DNA from: DATHYU01 sp033722675
Lineage (GTDB): Bacteria > Actinomycetota > Acidimicrobiia > Spongiisociales > UBA11373
DNA: 45,699 nucleotides
NCBI GenBank assembly: GCA_033722675.1
Contig: JAWVYO010000006.1
Span: 1-45,699 of the forward strand
Direction: 5' to 3'
Made by a program: the position numbers and the translations under genes. Under the pieces are notes generated by a model. The model did no database searches and had not been told where the DNA came from. It saw only the letters and a list, made by a program, of their open reading frames with translations. How positions within the stretch are numbered: position 1 is the first letter of the stretch; every line of letters begins with the position of its first letter. Below are positions 18,582-29,518 of the stretch, one piece after another.

Positions 18582-18592
18582 TGTGTCACACA
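18582..18592. promoter_or_regulatory. Palindrome upstream of padR, candidate operator
   Basis: TGTGTCACACA is a perfect 5-1-5 inverted repeat about 25 nt before the padR start. On the minus strand it overlaps an extended -10-like TGCTAGTGT, so binding would block transcription. Confidence 0.5.
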
Positions 18593-18623
18593 CTAGCAGG
18601 CGTGGCAAGGTAGCGGCGACGGG

Positions 18624-20164
<1,541 letters not shown>

Positions 20165-20168
<4 letters not shown>

Positions 20169-23100
20169 GGCCGTCGGTCCGCGATGATTCGGGCCGTGCT
20201 GCGGAAGGCGTCGAAGGCTCCGTTGCGGGAGGCGAGCGTGTCGAGGGCCTCCACGAAGCCGCCGAGGTCGCGGGCGACCGTGGTGGGATCCGTGTCGAGG
20301 GTGGTGGCGAGCAGGTGCTCCGCCTCGGCCGGAGAGATCTGGGTCAGTCCGGAGCCCGGTTTCGGGTTGACCTGCCGCATGATGTCCACGGCGCGCCGGA
20401 GCTTCGGCGGCATCGTCGCCTCCGACAGCCCGGCGACCGCTCGCTGGGAGTTGATGGCGTCGAGGCGGCGGAGCGCCTGGTTGTCGGCCTGTTTGGTGAG
20501 CTGGCGCATCCCTTCGGCCATGAAGTCCTCGCGGGTCAGGGTGTCGTCGACGAGGTCGGCGCGTTCGAACCAGTGATCGCCCTTGTACCCCATGGCCATG
20601 CCGACCTGTTGGGCGTCGGTGAGGTCGGCACCGGGCCCGTGGAGCACCACTCCCAGGTCGCGGTACGACTCGGCGTGGATGGTGTCCGTGGCGACCTGAT
20701 CCATGCGTTCGGAGAAGACGGTGGAGCGCATCTTCCCCGGTTCGTCGGCGAGGCCGAGGGCGTCGAACACCTCGTCGCCGCCGGCGGCGTCGAAGAAGGC
20801 GTCGTCGTAGACCTGCTGCACCACGCGGTGATCGACGTCGACGGCGTTCACCCCGTGCACCTTCGTCCAATCCGGGTCGGCGGGGCGGATCCGGACGGTG
20901 AGATCTCGGTCGGCGCCCACCTTGGGCACCCGGGAGGGGTTTGTCGGCTCCAGCATGTGGATCTCGTTGCCGACGTCGTCGACGAACACGCGATGGCCGG
21001 CCGGTGTGCCGGCGTCGGTGACCTCCCGCAGGGTGCCCGAGCGGAACCCGTTGCGTTCGGCGACCTCGCGGAGCATCGCGTCGTCGGCCCGGTCGTAGAT
21101 GCGGCGCATCTCGGCGTTCATGGCCGCCCGGACCTCTTCGGAGCGCTCGTTGATCTGCTGCAGCCCTCGCTTGTCGGCCTGGACCCGTAGCGCCGCGGCC
21201 CGGGCGTCGCCGCCCTCGGCCACGACCCGCTCGAACTCGTCGACGTTCGCCCGCGCCCGCTGCTCGAGGCGCTGGAAGGCCTCGCGGCGTGCCGCCACTT
21301 CCTCGTCGGTCGGGATCCGCCGGCCCGTGGCGGTCCGGGCGGGCGTGGTCGTCTCCTCCACGGCGTCGGCGGTGCGGCTCGCGCCGGACGGGTCGGCGGC
21401 CCGCGCCGCATCAGCGGTGTCGTCGATCCGGTCGGCGGCTCGACTCGCGTCCTCGAGACGATCGACGGCGCGTCCGGCGTCGAGGGCGTCGTCGACCCGG
21501 TCCACGGTGCGGGCGGCGTCGCCGACGGTGTCGGCCGCACGCGCCAGATCCAGACCGGTGTCCGCGACCTTCGCGGCGCCGCCGGTGCCGAGCGTCGCCA
21601 TCACGTCCAGGGACCCCGCCCAGATGCTGCCGATCCGCCGGCCCAGGGGCACGTCGGGGTCGAGACCCTTCTCGAAGGCCTCGATGGGCGTGACGCTCTT
21701 CGCGAAGCCCCACGGGTCGCGCACGATCGCCTCGCCGACGGCCCTGGCGACCGCGGCACCCTTCCCGAACGAGTCGGAGGCCTTGTCCACCGCCTCCGTC
21801 CGGCCGACGAAGAGGCCGGCGACGTCCGATCCGGTCTGGGCCGCCGTCTCGCCGACGATCCGCCAGTTCTCGGGATCGGTCACGGCGTCGTACGTGGCGT
21901 CGAGGGCCTCCCGTGCCGCGATCCCGGCGTCCACCGCCACGCCGGGCAGACTCATGGTGTCGCGATACGTGCCGTCCCAGAAGGCGTCGAGGAGCGTCCC
22001 CCACCAGCCGCCGGTGGCCGCCGCCTGCTCCCGTTCTGCGGCCTCGAGGGCGGCGAGGATCTCTTCGCGACTCCGAACCGGCGGGATCGCGGTCTGTTCG
22101 GCGGCCGCCCGGACGGCGGCCTCCCGAGCCGCCGCCCGGGCGCGCATCGCCTCGAATCGCTCGGCGGCGCCCGTCTCCTGATCGTGGACGATCGAATCGT
22201 GCCGGGAGCGGCGGTCCTCCATCGCCTCGCGTTCGGTGGCGACCCGGTCGGCGGCCTCGTCCGGGGGGATCCAGCGGGGATCCGAGCCGTCGTCCCACCA
22301 CACGTGGCCGACCGGGACTCCCTCCCACGACCCGTCGTTGACGACCATCGGATCGCCGTACTCGTCGACGGGAGCGCCGCCGGCACCGGCGAGGGCGTCG
22401 GCGACATCCGCCGCGCCGGCGCCCGCATCGAGCAGCGCCGAGGCGGCGGCCGCACCGATCCCCAGCAGACCCACCAGGGCGGCCACGGCGGCGTCCTCGT
22501 CGTCGATGTCCACGTCGGGCCCCAGCAGGTCGTCCAGGAGGTCCTCGAGCGCCGAGCGCTCCTCGCCCTCCGCCGCTGCCTCGTCGTCGTCGGCCGGATC
22601 ACCTGCGGCGGTCGCGTCCGTCCTGTCCTCGCGTCCGCCCCCCGGCTCGGCGCGGTCCTCATCACCGTCGAAGGCGGTGAGGGACTCCCCCCCTCCGAGC
22701 AGCGTCTCCTCGCCGGCGAACTCCGGCGGCGGGGGATCGAGAAGCAGGTCTCCGGCGGGGATCCCGTCAGTGGTCATCACGACATCGATCGTGAACCACC
22801 CTCCGTCCTCTTCGGCCCGGATGCTGACCTCGAAGGAGCCATCGATGAGGATCCCGGTGGCGTCGGCCGAGATCGGCGCCCCGGGATCCACGAACTCGTT
22901 GTCCTCGCACCCGGACACGATTCGGGTTGGCAGCCCGCGTGCGAGGATCTCGAGGTCGATCACCCCGGTCTCGGAGTCGTAGTCCCCAGTGAGGTCGTAC
23001 AGGGCCCCGACCAGGTAGAAGCACGGCAGGATCTCCCCGGGATCGTCGGGGCTCAGGGCGTTCACGAGCGCTTCCGCCAATGGCCGGTCGTCCCAGCGCT

Positions 23101-24262
23101 GGACGAGGATCACGGCCCCGTCCACGGAGCCGCCTTCGACGGGAACGTCGAGGACGGCCTCGTTGCGCGCGATGCCGAGGAACCCCGCCGGCGCGGCTTC
23201 GGAGAGGCTCGCGCTTCCCTCCGGAGTCCCGAGTGTCGCAGCGATCACTCCGCCGGAGAGGCGGATCACGCCATCGGGCACGGCGCCGGGTGCCAGGTCG
23301 GGATACGGCTCGCGGGCGGCGGCGTCCTCGGCCTCCTCCCTGGCGATCGCCTCGGGAGTCCCGGGGCAGGGTGCCGAGCGGGCGGTGACCGTGGCGAGCA
23401 ATGTGAGGGTCGCGTCGCGGACGGCCGCTGCGTCGTGGGACAGCGTGACGTCCTCGATCCGGTAACTCGCCTGGGCCTGCCGTTCGGCCCCGAAGATCGA
23501 AACGGTCCTGCGATCGCGCTGATCGAGGACCTCCTCCTCCCAACCGCAGGTCGACCATCCGTCGAACTCGCTGTCGTCGGGGACCCAGGTGGCACTGAGG
23601 ACCAGGTCGCTCACGTCGTCCGATCCGGAGTCGTACTCGCAGGCGACGAACAGCGGCGTTCCGGCGTCGCTGAACGTCGCCTCCTCGAGGGCGACGCCGC
23701 CGACCTCCGGCGGACAGAGGCTCGCCTGGGCGGACGAGGCCGGGGCGTGGATCTGGGTCGCGAGGACGCCGCCCCCGAAGGCGACGAGCAGGACGGCGGC
23801 GGTCGCCGGAACCGCCCCGCGTGCCCGCCCGACGGCCTGGCTCCGTGCCAGGAGCAGGCCGACCATGGTCCCGATCGACAGGAACGACAGGGCGAGCCCC
23901 AGCCGAACGATGCCGGCCCGGTTGAAGTTCGCCGCCACCTGCGCGACGACGATGCCCAGTCCCCACCCGACGATGCCGAGCGCCGACCGTTTCGCCATCG
24001 GGCCCTTCGGTCCCAGGCGGACCCGCCCCCCGCCGCCCGGGGCGGCGCCGACGACGAGCCCCAGCCCGGCGGCCGCCGCGGCGACCCAGCCGACGGTGGA
24101 GACGCCCATGACGAGCGACATCGCCACCACCACCGCCCCCGTCACCAGCAGCCGGGCGACGTCCATCCACGTGCGGACCCGCGTCTCGCGTCGGAGGAAG
24201 ACGAGTGCCACGACCACCCCGACGAGGGACAGGCCGATCGACGCGATGGCGACGGGTCCCAT
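20165..24262 (-). CDS. Very large multi-pass membrane protein with ectodomain and long C-terminal region, unrecognised
   Basis: 1365 aa. Six hydrophobic segments lie in residues 4-169. Basic loops at 24-30, 76-92 and 140-149 put residues 170 onward outside. The region 172-520 holds all six cysteines of the soluble part (183, 208, 239, 299, 414, 452), fitting disulfides in an ectodomain. An acidic low-complexity stretch (530-590) precedes a hydrophobic segment at 590-612, then coiled-coil/Ala-rich helices (665-750) and a hydrophobic-to-amphipathic linker (870-955) with repeats of Ala-Asp-Arg-x-Asp-Asp type. The C-terminal block 980-1365 is globular-looking and contains VNAVDVDHRVVQQVYDD. The layout recalls polymorphic toxins, but no catalytic motif or immunity gene was recognised. 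It is followed by the coupled TPR-TM gene. Confidence 0.8.
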
Positions 24263-24272
24263 GATGAGGAGG

Positions 24273-24278
24273 ACCCTA
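24273..24278 (-). promoter_or_regulatory. Possible -10 box of the 1365-residue gene
   Basis: The minus strand reads TAGGGT 10 nt before the ATG. No Shine-Dalgarno is visible (the leader is pyrimidine-rich), consistent with a nearly leaderless transcript. Confidence 0.4.
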
Positions 24279-24287
24279 CCGAATCAC

Positions 24288-24306
24288 CCCCGGGCCATGC
24301 CGGGGT
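24288..24306 (-). terminator. Hairpin at the end of clpB
   Basis: CCCCGG and CCGGGG arms separated by about 6 nt begin directly at the clpB stop codon. There is no T-run, so termination would be weak. It separates clpB from the 1365-residue gene. Confidence 0.4.
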
Positions 24307-26876
24307 CAGACGCGGATCTCGAGTCCCTCGTCGCCGGCGTCGACGGTGACGTCGTCCCCGTCGGTCACCCGACCCTCGAGGATCTCCATGGCGAGGCGAT
24401 CGGCGAGTTCGGTCTGGAGCAGCCGCTTGAGTGGGCGCGCTCCGTAGGAGGGGTCGTAGCCGTGCTCGGCGAGCCAGTCGAGGGCGGCGTCCGTCGTCGT
24501 CACCGTGATGCGGCGGCCGGCGAGCCGCCGGGTCACCTGCTCCAGCTGGATGTCGACGATCTGGCGGAGGTCGTCGCGCGTGAGGCGGTTGAACACGATG
24601 AGGTCGTCGACCCGGTTCAGGAATTCGGGGCGGAAGTGCTGGCGCACCACCCCCATGACCCGCTCCCGCACGGTCTCGTCGGGGAGGTCGGGGTCGATGA
24701 GCTCCGAGCCGAGGTTCGACGTCATGATGAGCACGGCGTTCGTGAAGTCGACCGTGCGGCCCTGACCGTCGGTGAGCCGCCCGTCGTCGAGCAGCTGCAG
24801 CAGCACGTTGAAGACGTCGGCGTGGGCCTTCTCGATCTCGTCGAGGAGGATCACCGCATAGGGCCGGCGGCGCACGGCCTCCGTCAGCTGGCCGCCCTCG
24901 TCGTAGCCGACGTAGCCCGGGGGCGCGCCGATGAGGCGGCTCACCGAGTGCTTCTCCATGTACTCGGACATGTCGATGCGGACCATCGCCCGCTCGTCGT
25001 CGAAGAGGAACTCGGCGAGCGCCCGGGCGAGCTCGGTCTTGCCGACGCCGGTGGGGCCGAGGAACACGAAGGAGCCGATCGGACGGTTCGGGTCGGCGAG
25101 GCCCGCGCGCGAGCGGCGCACGGCGTTCGCCACTGCCGAGACGGCGTCGTCCTGGCCCACGACGCGCTCGTGGAGGAGCTCCTCGAGGCGCACGAGCTTC
25201 TCGACCTCGCCCTCCATGAGCCGGGAGACGGGGATGCCGGTCCAGCGGCTCACCACCTCGGCCACGTCCTCCTCGTCCACCTCCTCCTTCAGCATGCGCA
25301 CGTCGGCCTGGAGCTTCTCGAGGGACTCCTGCTCCTCGGCGAGCCGCTGCTCGAGGCGGCGGAGGGTGCCGTACCGGAGTTCGGCGGCGCGTTCGAGGTC
25401 ACCGTCGCGTTCGGCCCGCTCGGCCTCGACGCGGGTGTCCTCGATCTCGGCCTTGAGGTCGCGGATCCCCGAGATGGCCTCCTTCTCGAGGGTCCAGTGG
25501 GCCGCCAAACGGTCGATCTCCTCGCCGAGGTCGGCGAGTTCCGCCTCGATGGATCCGAGCCGCTCCTCCGACGCCGCGTCGGACTCCTTCGCCAGCGCGG
25601 CGCGTTCGATCTCGAGCTGTCGGCGGCGGCGCTCCAGTTCGTCGATCTCCTCGGGCATCGAGTCGATCTCGATGCGGAGGCGGCTGCCCGCCTCGTCGAC
25701 GAGGTCGATGGCCTTGTCGGGAAGATGGCGGGCGGTGATGTAGCGGTCGGAGAGCACGGCGGCGGCGACGAGCGCAGCATCGGTGATGCGGACGCCGTGG
25801 TGCACCTCGTACCGCTCCTTGAGGCCGCGGAGGATGCCGACGGCGTCCTCCACCGACGGCGGCTCGACGACCACGGGCTGGAAGCGGCGCTCCAGGGCGG
25901 CGTCCTTCTCGACGTGCTTGCGGAACTCGTCGAGCGTGGTGGCGCCGATCATCCGCAGTTCCCCCCGGGCGAGCATGGGCTTGAGCATGTTCGAGGCGTC
26001 CATGGCGCCCTCGGCGGCCCCGGCGCCCACGAGGGTGTGCATCTCGTCGATGAACGTGATGATCTCGCCCTCGGCGGCCCTGATCTCGTCGAGCACGGCC
26101 TTGAGGCGCTCCTCGAACTCGCCGCGGTACTTGGCGCCGGCGACGAGGGCGCCGAGGTCGATCGCGACGATCCGCTTGCTCTTCAGGCCCTCGGGGACGT
26201 CGCCGTCGACGATGCGGCCGGCGAGTCCCTCGACGATGGCCGTCTTGCCCACCCCGGGCTCGCCGATGAGGACGGGGTTGTTCTTCGTCCGGCGGGACAG
26301 GACCTGGATGACGCGGCGGATCTCGTCGTCCCGTCCGATGACCGGGTCGAGCTTCCCGCGCCGGGCGGCCTCGACGAGGTCGCGCCCGTACTTCTGGAGG
26401 GCGTCGAAGGTGCCCTCGGGGTCCTGGCTCGTCACCCGCGTGGCCCCGCGCACGTCGCGCAGCGCTCCCAGGATCGCGTCCCGGGTGATGCCGCGGTCCC
26501 TGAGGACGTCGCCGGCTTCGCCGTCGACGTCCGCCAGGGCGAGGAGGAGGTGCTCGACGGAGACGTAGTCGTCCTTCATCGTCGTGCGCTCGCCCTCGGC
26601 CGCCTCGAGGATGCGCCCCAGGGCGGGGGAGAACACCGTCTCCGCGTCGCCGTAGACCTTCGGGATCGGTCGGAGGGCGTCGTCGACGTCGCGACGCACG
26701 GCCACCGGGTCGACGTCGAGCCGTTCGAGCAGGGGGTAGACGATCCCCTCCGTCTGGGCGAGCAGGCCGGCGAGCAGGTGGGCGGGGCCCGCCTGGGCGT
26801 GGTTGCGGCGGTCGGCCTCCTCCCGGGCGGCGAGCACCGCCTGCTGGGAGGCGTGGGTGAATCGGTTCAGGTCCAT
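24306..26876 (-). CDS. clpB: ClpB/Hsp104 disaggregase
   Basis: Hexameric AAA+ unfoldase that dissolves protein aggregates together with DnaK-DnaJ-GrpE. 856 aa from ATG 26876, with GAGGTG upstream. It has the N-terminal Clp repeat domain (RFTHASQQAVLAAREEA), NBD1 with Walker A GEPGVGKT, the middle coiled-coil domain (about 400-520) that distinguishes ClpB from ClpA/C, and NBD2 with GPTGVGKTELARALAE, ending in the D2 small domain. An HspR-type inverted repeat lies 34-54 nt upstream of the start, as also before dnaK, so the two are probably co-induced by heat. Confidence 0.97.
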   Translation of the reverse strand: MDLNRFTHASQQAVLAAREEADRRNHAQAGPAHLLAGLLAQTEGIVYPLLERLDVDPVAVRRDVDDALRPIPKVYGDAETVFSPALGRILEAAEGERTTMKDDYVSVEHLLLALADVDGEAGDVLRDRGITRDAILGALRDVRGATRVTSQDPEGTFDALQKYGRDLVEAARRGKLDPVIGRDDEIRRVIQVLSRRTKNNPVLIGEPGVGKTAIVEGLAGRIVDGDVPEGLKSKRIVAIDLGALVAGAKYRGEFEERLKAVLDEIRAAEGEIITFIDEMHTLVGAGAAEGAMDASNMLKPMLARGELRMIGATTLDEFRKHVEKDAALERRFQPVVVEPPSVEDAVGILRGLKERYEVHHGVRITDAALVAAAVLSDRYITARHLPDKAIDLVDEAGSRLRIEIDSMPEEIDELERRRRQLEIERAALAKESDAASEERLGSIEAELADLGEEIDRLAAHWTLEKEAISGIRDLKAEIEDTRVEAERAERDGDLERAAELRYGTLRRLEQRLAEEQESLEKLQADVRMLKEEVDEEDVAEVVSRWTGIPVSRLMEGEVEKLVRLEELLHERVVGQDDAVSAVANAVRRSRAGLADPNRPIGSFVFLGPTGVGKTELARALAEFLFDDERAMVRIDMSEYMEKHSVSRLIGAPPGYVGYDEGGQLTEAVRRRPYAVILLDEIEKAHADVFNVLLQLLDDGRLTDGQGRTVDFTNAVLIMTSNLGSELIDPDLPDETVRERVMGVVRQHFRPEFLNRVDDLIVFNRLTRDDLRQIVDIQLEQVTRRLAGRRITVTTTDAALDWLAEHGYDPSYGARPLKRLLQTELADRLAMEILEGRVTDGDDVTVDAGDEGLEIRV

Positions 26877-26909
26877 GGCGGGCACCTCGATGGGAGTTAT
26901 ATCAGTAAA

Positions 26910-26930
26910 TCTGAGTCATATTGTATCAGG
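26910..26930 (-). promoter_or_regulatory. HAIR-like operator for HspR upstream of clpB
   Basis: On minus: CCTGATA - 7 nt - ACTCAGA, close to the known HAIR consensus CTTGAGT-N7-ACTCAAG. The same 11-base core (AAATCTGAGTC on plus) occurs before dnaK. An AT-rich -10-like stretch (TATAAC or TGATAT) lies just downstream. Confidence 0.8.
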
Positions 26931-26950
26931 TCTGGGACGGTTGGGAACCC

Positions 26951-26956
26951 TACGAT
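26951..26956 (+). promoter_or_regulatory. Likely -10 box for leaderless methyltransferase-like gene
   Basis: TACGAT lies 6 nt before the GTG at 26963; no Shine-Dalgarno is seen. Confidence 0.45.
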
Positions 26957-26962
26957 GGCGGC

Positions 26963-27428
26963 GTGTGGTCGACCTTCACCCGGCGCGGCGGATGGTGGGT
27001 GGCCGCCCAGGCCGTGGTCATGGCGCTGATGGCCGGCTCGTGGTTCGTGTCGGACGGCGACTGGGGGACCTGGTCGTGGGTCGTCGGCTGGGCGCTCGCG
27101 GGCGCAGGCCTCGTCGTCGGCGCATGGGCGATGCTCGCCCTCGGTGACAATCTCACGCCCTATCCGTCGCCCCGGCAGGGGACCGAGCTCGTCGAGCGCG
27201 GGCCGTACCGGGTGGCGCGGCACCCGATCTATGGCGCGATCGTGCTCGGCTCCGTCGGGCTCTCGCTCGTCGCCGGGTCGGGCCCCGGACTCGCCCTGGC
27301 CGGCGTGTTGGCCGCACTCTTCACCCGCCAAGTCCTCCGTCGAAGAGCGCCATCTCGCCGCCTCGGTGCCCGGATACGACGCCTACCGTCGCCGGGTGCG
27401 GGGCCGACTGCTGCCCTTCGTCCCCTGA
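26963..27428 (+). pseudogene. Isoprenylcysteine carboxyl methyltransferase-like membrane protein, frameshifted
   Basis: Encodes a small membrane protein of the ICMT/phospholipid-methyltransferase type. The first frame gives three or four helices and the family motif GTELVERGPYRVARHPIYGA. The expected C-terminal motif (VEERHLAASVPGYDAYRRRV then RGRLLPFVP) is found only in the next frame. Dropping one C from the CCC run at 27324-27326 joins both parts into one normal-length protein of about 154 aa. This is either a recent frameshift or a sequencing/assembly error in a C-run. Divergent from clpB, with the HspR operator in the spacer. Confidence 0.75.
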
Positions 27429-27511
27429 GGGCCTTCGCCTCTGGCATCGCCGACGGAGACGCGGTCCACTGCGGGTGGCACGCATCGGCTCGTCGCCACC
27501 GGAGGCACGCC

Positions 27512-27838
27512 ATGTGGTCGCTCCACGACGAGGACCTCCCGCTCGACGCCCGGGACCGGCTCGGGCGGCTCGGCGACGACGCCGAGATCGAGTCGCTCGC
27601 CTGGGACGACGACGAGCCCGGTGCGGACGAACTGGACGTCGAGCGTCGCGTCCACGCGCTCGTCGATCTCGTCCGTGCGGCGCCGGACCCCGACACCGTC
27701 GACCTGCTGCGCGAGGCCGTCGCCACCGTGGGCGACCTGGTGGCCGCCGGACGCCTCGATCCCGACCGCGCCGACGACCTGATCGCGTTGGCCCAGGCGA
27801 CCCTCGACATCGCCGACGAGCAAGATCACGATATGTGA
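27512..27838 (+). CDS. Small acidic hypothetical protein
   Basis: 108 aa from ATG 27512 with GGAGG 6 nt upstream. Strongly acidic (many Asp/Glu), no membrane segment or signal, no Cys; predicted mainly helical (VERRVHALVDLVRAAPDPDTV, quoted in part, and VATVGDLVAAGRLDPDRADDL). Not recognised as a known family. It lies between the frameshifted methyltransferase and aceB; coding bias fits a real gene. Confidence 0.6.
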   Translation: MWSLHDEDLPLDARDRLGRLGDDAEIESLAWDDDEPGADELDVERRVHALVDLVRAAPDPDTVDLLREAVATVGDLVAAGRLDPDRADDLIALAQATLDIADEQDHDM

Positions 27839-27931
27839 ATAATCGGTGATTTTTCGCTGCCCGATGACGTTTGGCCGGGTCGATGTGTGCAATCATCGGC
27901 GTACTTCACGACTGCAACCCAGGAGTCCCCC

Positions 27932-29509
27932 ATGAGCATCGAGATCGTCGGCGACGTCGGCGGACGTCGATCGGAGATCCTGACCCCCGACGCCCTCGCC
28001 TTCCTCGACGACCTCGAGCATCGATTCGGCGAGCGGCGCGTCCAGCTCCTCGACCGCCGGGCCGAACGGCAGCGGCACTGGGACGCCGGGGAGATGCCCG
28101 ACTTCCTGCCCGAGACGGCGGCGGTCCGCGAGGGCGACTGGCGGGTTCGCCCCGTGCCCGACGATCTGGCCGACCGGCGAGTCGAGATCACCGGGCCCGT
28201 CGACCGCAAGATGATGATCAACGCGCTCAACTCGGGCGCTCGGGCCTTCATGGCCGACTTCGAGGACTCGAACTCCCCGACGTGGGACAACGTGATCGAC
28301 GGCCAGGTGAACTGCTTCGATGCCGTCCGCCGGACGATCGAGCTGGAGACGCCGGACAAGTCGTACCGGCTCGACGACGACGTCGCCACGCTGCTCGTGC
28401 GGCCCCGGGGATGGCATCTGATCGACCGGCACGTCCTGGTCGACGGCCGCCCGATCTCGGCGTCGCTGCTCGATTTCGGCCTCTTCGCCCACCACAACGC
28501 CCGCGAACTCGTGGATCGGGGGTCGGGCCCCTACTTCTACCTCCCCAAGCTGGAGAGCCACCTCGAGGCGCGGCTGTGGAACGACGTGTTCGTCCACACC
28601 CAGGAGGCCCTCGGCCTTCCCGTGGGGACGATCAAGGCCACGGTGCTCATCGAGACGATCCTCGCCGCCTTCGAGATGGAGGAGATCCTCCACGAGCTGC
28701 GCGACCACTCCGCGGGGCTCAACGCGGGGCGGTGGGACTACATCTTCTCCTGTGTCAAGACCTTCCGGGGCCGGGACGACCTCATGCTCCCCGACCGGGG
28801 GCAGATCACGATGACCGTCCCGTTCATGCGGGCCTACACCGAGCAGCTCGTGCGCGCCTGCCACCGGCGCGGTGCCCACGCGATGGGCGGCATGGCGGCC
28901 TTCATCCCGAACCGGCGTGACCCCGAGGTGACCGAACGCGCCCTCGAGGGCGTGCGGGCCGACAAGCGGCGCGAGGCCACCGACGGGTTCGATGGCACCT
29001 GGGTGGCCCACCCCGACCTCGTCGAGACGGCCCAGGGAGAGTTCGACGCCGTGCTCGGCGACCGCCCCAACCAGGTGGACCGCCTGCGTGAGGACGTCGA
29101 ACCCGACGCCGACGCCCTCCTCGACATCCGGGTGCCCGGCGGGTCCATCACCGAGGACGGACTGCGCCAGAACGTGTCGGTGGGGGTGCAGTACCTGGCC
29201 TCGTGGCTGCGGGGGACGGGGGCGGCGGCGATCGATGACCTCATGGAGGACGCGGCCACCGCCGAGATCTCCCGCACCCAGGTGTGGCAGTGGGTGCGCC
29301 ACGGCGCGTCGCTCGACGACGGGCGCCCGGTCACCGAGGAGCTGGTGCGGGCGATCCTCGACGAGGAGCTGCTCCGCCTTCGCGACACCTACGGCGACGA
29401 GGCCATCGACGGCGGCCGCTTCGCCGAGGCCGCCGAGGTGTTCATCGCCGTCGCCCTCGCCGACGACTTCCCGAACTTCCTGACCATCCCCGCCTACGAC
29501 CTGCTCTGA
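27932..29509 (+). CDS. aceB: Malate synthase A
   Basis: Condenses glyoxylate and acetyl-CoA to malate, second step of the glyoxylate shunt. 525 aa from ATG 27932, with AGGAG 6 nt upstream; this is the size of the A-type isoform, not the longer G-type. Recognisable regions are GPVDRKMMINALNSGA, FMADFEDSNSPTWDNVI, LPKLESHLEARLWNDVF, and TVLIETILAAFEMEEIL. The C-terminal half holds GMAAFIPNR and the catalytic Asp-containing LEGVRADKRREATDGFDGTW region. aceA follows 9 nt after its stop with a GAGGAG Shine-Dalgarno. Confidence 0.96.
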   Translation: MSIEIVGDVGGRRSEILTPDALAFLDDLEHRFGERRVQLLDRRAERQRHWDAGEMPDFLPETAAVREGDWRVRPVPDDLADRRVEITGPVDRKMMINALNSGARAFMADFEDSNSPTWDNVIDGQVNCFDAVRRTIELETPDKSYRLDDDVATLLVRPRGWHLIDRHVLVDGRPISASLLDFGLFAHHNARELVDRGSGPYFYLPKLESHLEARLWNDVFVHTQEALGLPVGTIKATVLIETILAAFEMEEILHELRDHSAGLNAGRWDYIFSCVKTFRGRDDLMLPDRGQITMTVPFMRAYTEQLVRACHRRGAHAMGGMAAFIPNRRDPEVTERALEGVRADKRREATDGFDGTWVAHPDLVETAQGEFDAVLGDRPNQVDRLREDVEPDADALLDIRVPGGSITEDGLRQNVSVGVQYLASWLRGTGAAAIDDLMEDAATAEISRTQVWQWVRHGASLDDGRPVTEELVRAILDEELLRLRDTYGDEAIDGGRFAEAAEVFIAVALADDFPNFLTIPAYDLL

Positions 29510-29518
29510 GGAGGAGTC

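Noticed and set aside
26897..27331. Minus frame of 144 codons between clpB and the methyltransferase-like gene
   Set aside because: It runs opposite a recognisable membrane protein and covers the HspR operator; no domain or start signal.
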